Below are positions 36,113 through 44,533 of a stretch of 64,000 bases of DNA, piece by piece (the first letter of the stretch is position 1; each line of letters starts with the position of its first letter). A program made the translations under genes and the position numbers. This DNA comes from Acinetobacter colistiniresistens. GTDB lineage: Bacteria > Pseudomonadota > Gammaproteobacteria > Pseudomonadales > Moraxellaceae. Location: NCBI RefSeq assembly GCF_024582815.1, contig NZ_CP102099.1, forward strand, positions 806,001 through 870,000. Reading direction: 5' to 3'. The notes beneath the pieces were generated by a model. The model did no database searches and had not been told where the DNA came from. It was given only the letters and a program-made list of their open reading frames with translations.

Positions 36113-38319
36113 ATAAAAAATCATTAGTTACGATACAACTCTTAGATTTATTTGGTAGCCCAATCTCAAAAGCACAATATGAAGTAAAAAATCAGAGGAC
36201 TGGGCAAGTTATTGCTGCTGGATTTACGAATTCATCTGGATGTATCGTTGAGATTAGTCGAGATAAGGGTACGGCTTTAGATGTTTATATCAAAAGTATG
36301 TTTAATGGCTTGATGATCAAGGTACAAAGTTTTGTAATGTCTAAAGATCGCATGCTCGTAAAAATTACCAGTCCAAAAGTAATGTTGGATTTAAAAACAC
36401 TAACAAATCAAGGTAACAATGGACAATATAAAAGAAAAACGCATGTTGTAAAAAAGGGTGAAACTTTATTTGAAATAGCTCAAAAAAATCATACTACTGT
36501 TCGAGCATTAGAACGTTTGAATAACATAGATGATCCCAATAAAATTAGTATAGGGCAAGTGATTAAGTTGCCAGTGAATATTCCTGCGACAGGAAATAAT
36601 ACACATCAAGAAAAAGCTAAGCAGACCACTAGAACACAACCTTCGGCTAGCAGCACTAAAACAAAAGCACCACAGGCTCCACCTGTAAGGCCATCTAGTA
36701 CAACACCTCAGAAAAAGCAGGAAGAAGGAATTTTTGGAGCAAATTTTGGCAGTAAAATCCTAGATCAAGTAAATGAACTTTATGAAGAAGGTAAAAAAAC
36801 GCTGAACGAAGCTACAAACGCTGCTTCCAAGATATTGACGGTTGATAATCGCAGTCAGGATGGTGGGACACCTAAAGCAGATGCTCCAAATTTATGTAAA
36901 ACCAATCCGCAATGTATTTCAAGTGGTAAAAGTGAGCTTATTCGAGAAGTGAATATTCGTTTGGCGGGCTTTGGTGGAGCCTTACCTACGGATGAGTTCA
37001 CTGAGCTAACTGAAAATTGTATTAAGCAATTCCAAAGGGATTATATGGGAGTCCCTGAAACAGGGAAAATTTGTGGTTCTGTTGTAGCTGCTTTAGATGA
37101 GTTTAATCAGAAGTATCCTATTCAAAAATATATGCAATCTATAGCATGTCCCTGTGCAAAATTTGGTGGTGGTGTTCAATGTAAAGGTTTTGGTGCTAGT
37201 AGAAAAAAACAATATAAGGCTTTAGGTGTTGAGGCACCAGGAATGCATAGATCTACAATGTGGATTTTAAAAGCTGCTCATTTTTATTTAGAAAAAGAAA
37301 AAGATTTAGGCGTAAAAATAACAGGTATAAGTTCTGGTTACCGATGCATTGAGAATAATGCAGGGCATAATTCAAGTAAACAATCTCGTCAGACAGTGAA
37401 TCATATGAGTGGTGCTGCTCTTGATGTTCTCATCAGCGATAGTACTAAGCTTAATCTTGTCAGGGAAAAAGTATTTATGAAATATATGAATGCAGCTTCT
37501 ACAGGGACAAGAGGTGGAAATCGTATATTTTTAGAATCACGAGGACAGGGAGCAACAGGTTGGGTACATTTTGATATCTTATGGTATGAGAACTTGAATG
37601 TACAAGATTTGGTATATTATGGTACGAATGTTGAGAAAATAATTAATGGTACTTTGAGTGAGCTTTGTAGAAAAAGTAAAATTAACATTCTAAGTTGTAG
37701 CGGAAAAATACTTAATTCGAGCCTTCCAGTAAGCAATAATAAAAGTATAGTGGAATTAGTAAAAGAGCTAGGGGATGCTATTGCAAGTGGTGAAGGAAGT
37801 TATGAAGCTTGGAATGCTGGAGCACCAGAAGGGAAAAGAGTTAAATTCGGTAAAATGAATGATAAAGCTGGAACAATAACAGGAAAGACTATTAATCAGT
37901 TACTAGATGCTTCAAAAAATTATACTTGGGAGGATGAGCGTAGGCGTTTTGCAACTGGAAAATATCAAACAATTCCAAAGACACTTTCAGCTGCTAAAAA
38001 AGCGTTAGGATTATCTGGTGGAGAATTGTATGACAGTGATACGCAAGAGAAGGTTTTTAGGGAATATTTATTGTTGAATCGACGTTCAATTAAAGCACTT
38101 ATTGAAAATGGTAGTGCCACAGTTGATCAGGCAATGACTGATGCTTCAAAAGAATGGGCCTCAATTGCTCTCCCTAACGGTGAAAAGAATAAATTTGGTA
38201 ATGTATCAGACGGTACTATCGGATATCATCAATCGGCTACAAATAAAGCCAATAGTCATTCTACGGCTAAAGTAAGAGCTATTTTTGAAAAAATTAAAGC
38301 AGTTCATTTAAGCAAATAG
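36109..38319 (+). CDS. T6SS cell-wall effector with M15 peptidase and lysozyme-like domains (Tse4-like)
   Basis: 736 residues from the ATG at 36109, overlapping the vgrG stop as ATGA. Order: beta-rich N-terminal domain (1-95), LysM (about 111-155), Pro/Thr/Lys linker (160-205), peptidoglycan-binding-like segment (265-335), M15 peptidase with zinc ligands His432, Asp439 (HMSGAALD) and His487 (VHFD), then a phage-lysozyme-like domain with likely catalytic Glu562 in GEGSYEAWNAG and FATGKYQTIPKTL (614-626). It should cut both peptide cross-links and glycan strands. The A. baumannii effector Tse4 is reported as bifunctional in this way; whether this is an orthologue needs alignment. Confidence 0.85.
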   Translation: MNKKSLVTIQLLDLFGSPISKAQYEVKNQRTGQVIAAGFTNSSGCIVEISRDKGTALDVYIKSMFNGLMIKVQSFVMSKDRMLVKITSPKVMLDLKTLTNQGNNGQYKRKTHVVKKGETLFEIAQKNHTTVRALERLNNIDDPNKISIGQVIKLPVNIPATGNNTHQEKAKQTTRTQPSASSTKTKAPQAPPVRPSSTTPQKKQEEGIFGANFGSKILDQVNELYEEGKKTLNEATNAASKILTVDNRSQDGGTPKADAPNLCKTNPQCISSGKSELIREVNIRLAGFGGALPTDEFTELTENCIKQFQRDYMGVPETGKICGSVVAALDEFNQKYPIQKYMQSIACPCAKFGGGVQCKGFGASRKKQYKALGVEAPGMHRSTMWILKAAHFYLEKEKDLGVKITGISSGYRCIENNAGHNSSKQSRQTVNHMSGAALDVLISDSTKLNLVREKVFMKYMNAASTGTRGGNRIFLESRGQGATGWVHFDILWYENLNVQDLVYYGTNVEKIINGTLSELCRKSKINILSCSGKILNSSLPVSNNKSIVELVKELGDAIASGEGSYEAWNAGAPEGKRVKFGKMNDKAGTITGKTINQLLDASKNYTWEDERRRFATGKYQTIPKTLSAAKKALGLSGGELYDSDTQEKVFREYLLLNRRSIKALIENGSATVDQAMTDASKEWASIALPNGEKNKFGNVSDGTIGYHQSATNKANSHSTAKVRAIFEKIKAVHLSK

Positions 38320-38329
38320 GAAATTTGAA

Positions 38330-38896
38330 ATGAAATTTTTGAAAACAGTAATGATATTTTCTATTGGTTTAGTAGTATCAAGTTGTGGCTTCTCTAAAGA
38401 GAATAATCAAAATATTGATGTCGAAAATAAAAGCATTTTTAATGGTATTGTTACACGAGAAAAAGTTTTAAAATGTAAATTTGAACAAGGATATATTGAT
38501 TTTTGCTCAGATAATTATTTAAAGCTTTATAATAATACATTGAGTAAAAAAGTAAACTTTGCTCAAAATAAAGTTGCTTTAGTGATTGATAAGGAAAGAG
38601 ATACAGGAAAAGGTGTACCCAGAAAAGTTAAATACTTTGTTGTATTGGATCCGACAACTAAAAGAGTCTATCCATTAGAACAATCTGTTGGTTACTTTGT
38701 TAATGATAGGTTGGAAGAAATCACCACAGAGCCTTCGATTATTAAGTTTAGCCAAAATAATAATCAAGTTTGTCTGTCAGGTACAACATTTTCGTATCAA
38801 GATAATAATGTAAATGTTGAGAACGAATGTTATACGTTTAATCCAAATGATAAAAACTTTTTAAAAAAGTACAAAAAGAAAAAGCATAAAATATGA
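38330..38896 (+). CDS. Putative lipoprotein, candidate immunity protein (array copy 1, N-terminal half)
   Basis: 188 residues with a lipoprotein signal and lipobox VSSC (Cys19). It follows the effector stop by 10 bp. It is homologous to the protein starting at 39969 (MxFLKxVMxFSIxLVxSS start, internal Cys pairs, VYPL and LCxSG motifs). It ends in a Lys-rich tail encoded by poly-A tracts; the next frame continues with sequence resembling the second half of the array copies. It may therefore be a truncated form of a longer protein. A periplasmic lipoprotein next to a cell-wall effector is a plausible immunity protein. Very AT-rich. Confidence 0.6.
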   Translation: MKFLKTVMIFSIGLVVSSCGFSKENNQNIDVENKSIFNGIVTREKVLKCKFEQGYIDFCSDNYLKLYNNTLSKKVNFAQNKVALVIDKERDTGKGVPRKVKYFVVLDPTTKRVYPLEQSVGYFVNDRLEEITTEPSIIKFSQNNNQVCLSGTTFSYQDNNVNVENECYTFNPNDKNFLKKYKKKKHKI

Positions 38897-38897
38897 A

Positions 38898-39257
38898 AAT
38901 GGGAATCTTCCAATTTCATTTGAAAAGAAAAAATTTTTGTGTAATGGAGTAAAGTGTAAAGAAAACACTCTCACAATTGAGAGGTTAAAAGAAATATCAA
39001 ATAATGATAAAAATAGTGAGCTTCGCTTTCTTGTAAATGAAAGAGGATTTGATACAACTTATATTAATGCTTCTGCTGGTAGTAAAATTTTATATGTTTT
39101 AAAATATAGTGAAGGAGATAGTGAGCAAGAAAATATTTATTTATCCTATTTTTTAAATGATTCATTTAAAACGAAGGCATTAGGTGAGGTTAAATCATTT
39201 AAAGTGGATAGTAATCAGAAGGTATATTTTAACGGAAATGAAATTTCCTTAAATTAA
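38898..39257 (+). pseudogene. Second half of array copy 1, out of frame
   Basis: The frame ENGNLPISFEKKKFLCNGVKC... onward to the stop at 39257 is open but has no ATG start and no signal. It aligns in layout with the C-terminal parts at 39348 and 40441: the PIS-F-x-C-x-C segment, Leu-x-Glu/Ser-Leu-Lys-x-Ile-Ser, and a Val-Asp-Ser-x-Tyr-Asn-Gly end. A single frameshift in the poly-A region at about 38860-38895 would join it to the 38330 protein. Confidence 0.5.
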
Positions 39258-39262
39258 TTTTT

Positions 39263-39299
39263 AATAAAACAGTGGTGTTTTTATAATCACTGTTTTATT
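39263..39299 (+). terminator. Intrinsic terminator after array copy 1
   Basis: AATAAAACAGTG (39263-39274) pairs with CACTGTTTTATT (39288-39299). Confidence 0.7.
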
Positions 39300-39347
39300 T
39301 TATATATATAGGGTTCCTCTAATAGTGGATAGTTTCTATGAAAATAA

Positions 39348-39866
39348 ATGGGTGGTTATATTTTGAAATATAAATTTTTCTTGATCTGTTTTTTTAATTT
39401 ATCAATTTTAGGATGTTTAGTTAATACATCTGAAGCAAAAAATATTCATAGAGTAGAAGAAAATGTTAGAGTAGTTAAATATCCTATATCATCAAATTTT
39501 TATTCAGAATGTAGGGAAATAAATCTGAAAAAGAATGCAGAAAAATAAGTGATATAAAAGATTATTCTTATCAATCAACGAAAATTTTAAAAGAACTCCC
39601 AGTTGAAGTAAGTTTTTGTCAGATAGTAAGATAAAAGATCTTAATGTCGATAATTTTAGATTTATATCTAAGGGTAATGATATAGTTTACTCTATAGCTG
39701 AAAAGTATGTAGATACAGATGAAGAGGCTAAATCAGAATTTTATTTGATTAAAGTTAAGCCAAAATTGGAAATAGAAAAATAGGTGATTATTACTCAATT
39801 GATAGCTTAGGGATAATGACTTATAAAGACAACAATGGGAAATTATTAAAGAGAAGTTTAAAATAA
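39348..39866 (+). pseudogene. Decayed lipoprotein gene, array copy 2 (C-terminal type with own signal)
   Basis: The first 66 codons (39348-39548) encode a lipoprotein signal with lipobox ILGC, then VKYPISSNFYSEC. Remnants follow in shifted frames: VDNFRFISKGN, IVYSIAEKYVDTDEE and IGDYYSIDSLGIMTYKDNN up to 39866. The last 90 bp are nearly identical in DNA to 40752-40842. At least two small indels have broken the frame. Confidence 0.6.
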
Positions 39867-39891
39867 AAATTACTTAATATTGAGCTGACAT

Positions 39892-39916
39892 GCCCTAACT
39901 GAGTTGGGGTGCTTTT
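39892..39916 (+). terminator. Weak terminator after array copy 2
   Basis: GCCCTAACTGAGTTGGGGTGC followed by TTTT: a short stem with a G-T pair, in the same relative place as the hairpins after copies 1 and 3. Confidence 0.4.
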
Positions 39917-39968
39917 AAAATAAATTAAAAATTAAGAGTGGTTGATTTAGACTAATAGGAAATTTGAA

Positions 39969-40842
39969 ATGAATTTTTTGAAAAAAGTAATGATGTTTTC
40001 TATTTGTTTAGTAATATCAAGTTTTTGTTTTTCTAAAGAGAATGGTCAAAATATTAAAGTTGAGCCTTGTGGTTTTGATTATGATGTTAATAACTATTAC
40101 TGTAAAACGGATAAAATTAAAGTTTTTGAAGGAAATATTGGAAGAAAGTCAGATTTTAATAAAGATTATTCTGTAATAAAAATTGATGATGGAAAATATT
40201 ATAGATTGGTCGCATTAAATCAAAAAAGTTATAAAGTTTATCCTTTGAATTATCAAATAAATAAGAAAAAAGCTAACTTTAATTACTCTGCTGAAAAAGA
40301 TGAGTTGTGTATATCAGGGATTTATATTCTTATAGAGATACATATTTAAATTCAAAAGCGTGCTTTAAAATTATTGATAACGCTTTTGTAAAAGTGAGTA
40401 TTGTAGAGGGTATAAGTCAAAAAATAATAGTAATAGCGTTGTGTTTATTAAAACACCTATCTCATCTGATTTCTTCTCTAAATGTAATGAGAAAAATCCA
40501 GTGAAAAAATGTGAGCAGCTTGAAAGTTCTAATAATCGGGCATATTCTTTATCTGAGTTAAAGAAAATATCTCCTGATTTTTTGAATATATTTGATAATC
40601 CTAAAGTAGATTCATTGAATGCAAATACGTTTAGGTTTCTTCCTAAAATGAAAGATGGTTTTTATTCTATTGCTGAAAAGTATATGGAAACAGATGAAGG
40701 AACTAGTTCTGAGTTTTATCTGATAAAATTAAAACCTATACTAAATGTAGAGAAAATTGGTGATTATTACTCAATTGATAGCTTAGGGATAATGACTTAT
40801 AAAGATAAAAATGGAAAATTATTGAAGAGGAATTTAAATTAA
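39969..40842 (+). pseudogene. Frameshifted exported protein gene, array copy 3
   Basis: The start (39969; MNFLKKVMMFSICLV) and ribosome binding region are near copies of those at 38330. The frame is lost after DELCISG at about 40318. It continues one frame over (YSYRDTYLNSKACFKI), then shifts again near the A-run at 40418-40424 into the frame that ends at 40842 (TPISSDFFSKC ... YKDKNGKLLKRNLN). Restoring both frames would give a roughly 290-residue two-domain exported protein. Unlike copy 1 the signal lacks a good lipobox. Confidence 0.6.
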
Positions 40843-40871
40843 TTTGAGCACTATATTTAGTATTTTTTAGT

Positions 40872-40900
40872 ACACCTCAATAGTTTTGGGGTGTGTTTTT
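40872..40900 (+). terminator. Intrinsic terminator after array copy 3
   Basis: ACACCTCAA / TTGGGGTGT with a following GTTTTT. Confidence 0.6.
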
Positions 40901-40943
40901 ATAAATTAATCTAATTTTTTATAGGGAGGTTGAAATAAAGATT

Positions 40944-41644
40944 ATGAATAAATTTATTTTTTTAAAGATGATAGTTGCTTATAGTTTTTCTTTAACTTTT
41001 GTTATGCAAAAGAAAATTCTTCATGGAATGATTATCTTCAAGATTCTACCCAAGTGAAATCACCTGTGGAATATCTAGATGTATATAATAAGTATTCAGT
41101 TATTAATCCTAATTTAAAAATAAAGTTAATAGATTTTGGTAATATTGATAAAACAAAGAAAAATATTAACTACACATTAAAAAAATATGGTGTCCAAATA
41201 TTAAATGGTAAGATTGTATATGATGTTTTAAGGACAGTAGTGCCTGTGGAGTCTAATATTGACTTAGCTTTACTATATCACGATAAAGCTATTCTAGCTT
41301 TTAGAATAAGAGAGTTAAGTACTATTAACTATGTTAAAGCTCCATTTAAAAGTAATAAAGTCACTGTTTTTATATATAATATAAATAATAATAATTTTAC
41401 CGAAATACCCGTTATACATTCTGATAGTGAAGATAAGAGTGAACAAACAGACCAACTCATGGGTGATCAGGTAACATATGACACTAAGAAAGGACAGTAT
41501 ACGTACCTTGCAAATGTTAAAACTTATAAAGATGGAAAAATTTCCCAATTCAAGGCTGTTTTGAATGGTAGCTTAAAATGTATTTCATCGACCTTAGGTT
41601 GTGAAACAACAGGAATTCTGTCTGCTGAAAAACAAGCTAAGTAA
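40944..41644 (+). pseudogene. Exported protein gene with a frameshift in its signal peptide
   Basis: An ATG at 40944 after AGGGAGG (40923-40929) begins a signal-like stretch (MNKFIFLKMIVAYSFSLTF). The frame then goes out. One extra T in the TTTT near 41000 would join it to CYAKENSSWNDYLQDS and the long open frame that ends at 41644. As it stands, translation could only start at an internal GTG (41054), giving 196 residues without export signal. Family not recognised. Confidence 0.5.
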
Positions 41645-41690
41645 TTTAATTTAGATTTTGGTTAGGTATTTTATATTAAAGGAATTTATT

Positions 41691-42239
41691 ATGACTTCAC
41701 TCTATAAAAAATATACCTATATTCTAGGTTTGGTCAGCCTAAGTCTCTTAGCTTCTTCCTGTAGCGCTACCTCAGAAAAGAAACATGAGATTTCTCATCA
41801 AAGCCAAACTCAAAAAGCTTCATCAAATCCTGAAAAGTTAAAAAATGATGATGGTTTTCTGATCACTTCTCTTCCTTATAACTCAAATGCACATCTTAAC
41901 TGTATTTTATCGGCACAAAGAATGAACTGTGGCTTAATTAATTTGATTGATAGTGTTGGTTTGACCAAAGTTTATAAATTTATGAATCCAAGTTATGGCG
42001 ATTCCGTTGTTTTTCCACAAACAAAACATGGTGTTCTATTAATTGCCTCGCCATCATCAAGTAAGAGTGGAAACCCAGAAATAAATCTGACAACGGTAAA
42101 CCGATTTGGCTTGGTTAAAAGCATTACCTTAGATGCATCTCAAAATATTGTCATTAATCAGAAGTATGAAGTTTTATACAAAGAATATGGAAAAGATCTA
42201 AAACTAAAATTAAATGACCAAGGTGAATTTGTTCAGTAA
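41691..42239 (+). CDS. Putative lipoprotein, candidate immunity protein
   Basis: 182 residues from the ATG at 41691 with an AAAGGA site; lipobox ASSC in SLLASSCSATSEKK. Shares with the preceding array proteins a VYK/VY-P-L-like core but is not an obvious copy. It is the last gene of the effector island and its frame is intact. The role is inferred only from position. Confidence 0.6.
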   Translation: MTSLYKKYTYILGLVSLSLLASSCSATSEKKHEISHQSQTQKASSNPEKLKNDDGFLITSLPYNSNAHLNCILSAQRMNCGLINLIDSVGLTKVYKFMNPSYGDSVVFPQTKHGVLLIASPSSSKSGNPEINLTTVNRFGLVKSITLDASQNIVINQKYEVLYKEYGKDLKLKLNDQGEFVQ

Positions 42240-42281
42240 GGGTATTTCTAAGCTGATGAGGTTTGTCACTGATTTTGATCG

Positions 42282-42316
42282 ATAAAAGCTCAGCTAGATC
42301 CTAACTGAGCTTTTAT
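42282..42316. terminator. Bidirectional terminator at the end of the T6SS island
   Basis: ATAAAAGCTCAG (42282-42293) pairs with CTGAGCTTTTAT (42305-42316) between convergent genes. Confidence 0.85.
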
Positions 42317-42319
42317 GGT

Positions 42320-43666
42320 TTAGGTTTCAACAATGCCTTCTAAATCATCAAAGGTATAGTTTTGAGGTACGTTGATCATATGGGTTTGTACACCGGCTTC
42401 AACTTTCTCTTTAGCATCTGGATATAACCAGCGTGTGATTTGTTCGGCCACACTGGAATGATACTGAATTTCAAAATGATTCAACCCATAGAAAACCGCT
42501 TTATGGGTGTCAGGTAATTTCAATTGGAAACGTGGATTTTGGTGTTCACCCAAAGCACTTTTCACACTGACCAGATAATCCCCAATCACTGACAGTGCTT
42601 TGTTACGTAACTTCTCAAATTCCAAAGTTCCTGCGATCAAAAAGGTATTGATATGGGACGGTAGCGGAGCGGGTTTACGATTGTCGTCGGCAAAGCCAAT
42701 GCGAGCATCATTGTGTTCCCAGTCATCATCACGAACACTGCCATAACGCAGATCGAGTATGCCGTTACTACGCACATTCACCAACTGACCAAGCAAGTTG
42801 ATAAAGGGGAAGCCACCGAGTTTGTCCTGCAAGACAAAACCAAAGCGTTCAAGCACTGCACCATGATGAGGCGAACCGATGCAGACCAGATTCTCGACCA
42901 TATGCACCCATTGATACAGATTCTGTTTGCCATAAAACAGGGCACTACGCGAAACCAAGCCGCCCATACTGTGACCAATCAGGTCGATACTGGTGATACG
43001 TGGGTTACGTTGCACCAAATCCTCTAAGGTATTGGCAAAACTACGGCCATTGGCAGAAATTCGGCGTCCGGTGTTGTAGTTGAGATACAACATGGTGTTG
43101 TTATCACGTTGCGCAAGTAAGCGTTCACCAATCCCGCCATAGCGATGATTTGACCAGGTCAAATGGTTCATGCATAAACCATGGGCAAGAATTACCACAC
43201 GTCCAGTTAACTCGCCTTGCTGTAAAGAACCATAGTGATCATAAAGCACCATTGGCAAGGCCATTGGATTGTGTTGCTTTAAAAAGAAATCACCAAAAAT
43301 TCCATTCAGTGCGCCTACTAAAAAATGCAGTGTGGGAGTCAGAGGCTTGTCATGTAAGACTGGAAATTTTTCAATAATGCGACGTAAATTGGGCGCAAGA
43401 AAATGACTGCCGTATTTTTGCAGTGCTACATAAGAGAACTGATAAAATTTTTGCAGTTGTGGGTGCTTTTGTAATTGTTTGGCTTTTTGTGCACTTAAAC
43501 CGAGCGTTGTCCTTAATACCTCAGTCTGCACCACTTGTATCAGTTCGTGTACGCCACTGAGGCTGGTACTGACCAGCTGTGCCAAACCCTCCAAAACATC
43601 TGCCTGACTTGGGGGCGTGCGATCCCACTTACAATAAGTTTCATGCAGAGGTGTTAAACTTGGCAT
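42320..43666 (-). CDS. Alpha/beta hydrolase, lipase/esterase-like
   Basis: 448 residues. The nucleophile elbow GHSMGG is preceded by VVILAHGLCMNHLTW (oxyanion-type HG motif). Further on are GSPHHG and a late FYGLNHFEI with a possible catalytic His. No signal peptide is apparent. It looks like a cytoplasmic or membrane-associated esterase related to PGAP1-like lipases. Single-gene unit; substrate unknown. Confidence 0.82.
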   Translation of the reverse strand: MPSLTPLHETYCKWDRTPPSQADVLEGLAQLVSTSLSGVHELIQVVQTEVLRTTLGLSAQKAKQLQKHPQLQKFYQFSYVALQKYGSHFLAPNLRRIIEKFPVLHDKPLTPTLHFLVGALNGIFGDFFLKQHNPMALPMVLYDHYGSLQQGELTGRVVILAHGLCMNHLTWSNHRYGGIGERLLAQRDNNTMLYLNYNTGRRISANGRSFANTLEDLVQRNPRITSIDLIGHSMGGLVSRSALFYGKQNLYQWVHMVENLVCIGSPHHGAVLERFGFVLQDKLGGFPFINLLGQLVNVRSNGILDLRYGSVRDDDWEHNDARIGFADDNRKPAPLPSHINTFLIAGTLEFEKLRNKALSVIGDYLVSVKSALGEHQNPRFQLKLPDTHKAVFYGLNHFEIQYHSSVAEQITRWLYPDAKEKVEAGVQTHMINVPQNYTFDDLEGIVET

Positions 43667-43928
43667 ATTAATTTCCCCATCCTTGATATATACCGAAGGT
43701 TTGAAGTGATTTTTCTGAATATTGTTTAGATAAACTACAACAAACGCTTACATCTTATGTCTTTCATGCGTAATTTTTTTAGAATACTGATGAACGGAGT
43801 ACAGTATCGTTTTTTGTGTCAGACAATATCGAGCTTAAATGTAATTTATATTGTTGTTTGATTAACAATCAATCAAAATAATGTGATTTATTTCACTTTA
43901 TGTCAAGCTATTGCCTATTTGGGTCCGT

Positions 43929-44519
43929 ATGCAAATTATCTATCTACATGGTTTTCGCAGCAGTCCGATGTCAGTAAAAGGGCAACAGCTGCAACAATTT
44001 TGTGCACAACATGACACGATACAGGTGCATTTACCCGATTTAAATCAAACGCCCGAGCAGGTACTGACACAACTTTCGCAGCTTATCGAAAATTTACCAT
44101 CTGATAAAGTGGTTTTAGTTGGAAGCAGCCTTGGAGGCTTTTACGCGACATATCTTGTCGCCAAATATGCCTGTCCTGCTGTACTGATCAATCCAGCTAT
44201 GCAACCATGGCAATTATTCGAAGATTTATTCGGGATTGAGCAAATCCCGCTCAAAGTCACTGAATCATGGACGCTTGATGCCGATCAATTGCAGCAATTA
44301 CAATCGATTGCTGACACGAAACTCAATCATGCTGATAAAATTCTGGTGCTGTTGCAACAAGGCGATGAAGTCTTGGATTATCGTGAAGCTCAACGTTATT
44401 ATAGTGCTGTTCATCCATCATCATTGATTTTAACCGACGCAGATGGTAATCATGCAATGGATGATTTTGAAGAAAAATTACCTTTAGTTCTCGAATTTTT
44501 ATCGGCAGCCCTCCAATAA
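43929..44519 (+). CDS. yqiA: YqiA-type alpha/beta hydrolase
   Basis: 196 residues from the ATG at 43929 (MQIIYLHGFRSSPMSVKGQQ); an in-frame TTG at 43911 is less likely. Signature motifs are YLHGFRSSP and the nucleophile elbow GSSLGGFYA, with the late His in DGNHAM. YqiA-like esterases are coupled to parE in E. coli, and parE follows here after 14 bp, supporting the name. Confidence 0.85.
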   Translation: MQIIYLHGFRSSPMSVKGQQLQQFCAQHDTIQVHLPDLNQTPEQVLTQLSQLIENLPSDKVVLVGSSLGGFYATYLVAKYACPAVLINPAMQPWQLFEDLFGIEQIPLKVTESWTLDADQLQQLQSIADTKLNHADKILVLLQQGDEVLDYREAQRYYSAVHPSSLILTDADGNHAMDDFEEKLPLVLEFLSAALQ

Positions 44520-44533
44520 GGAAGTCAGACCCA

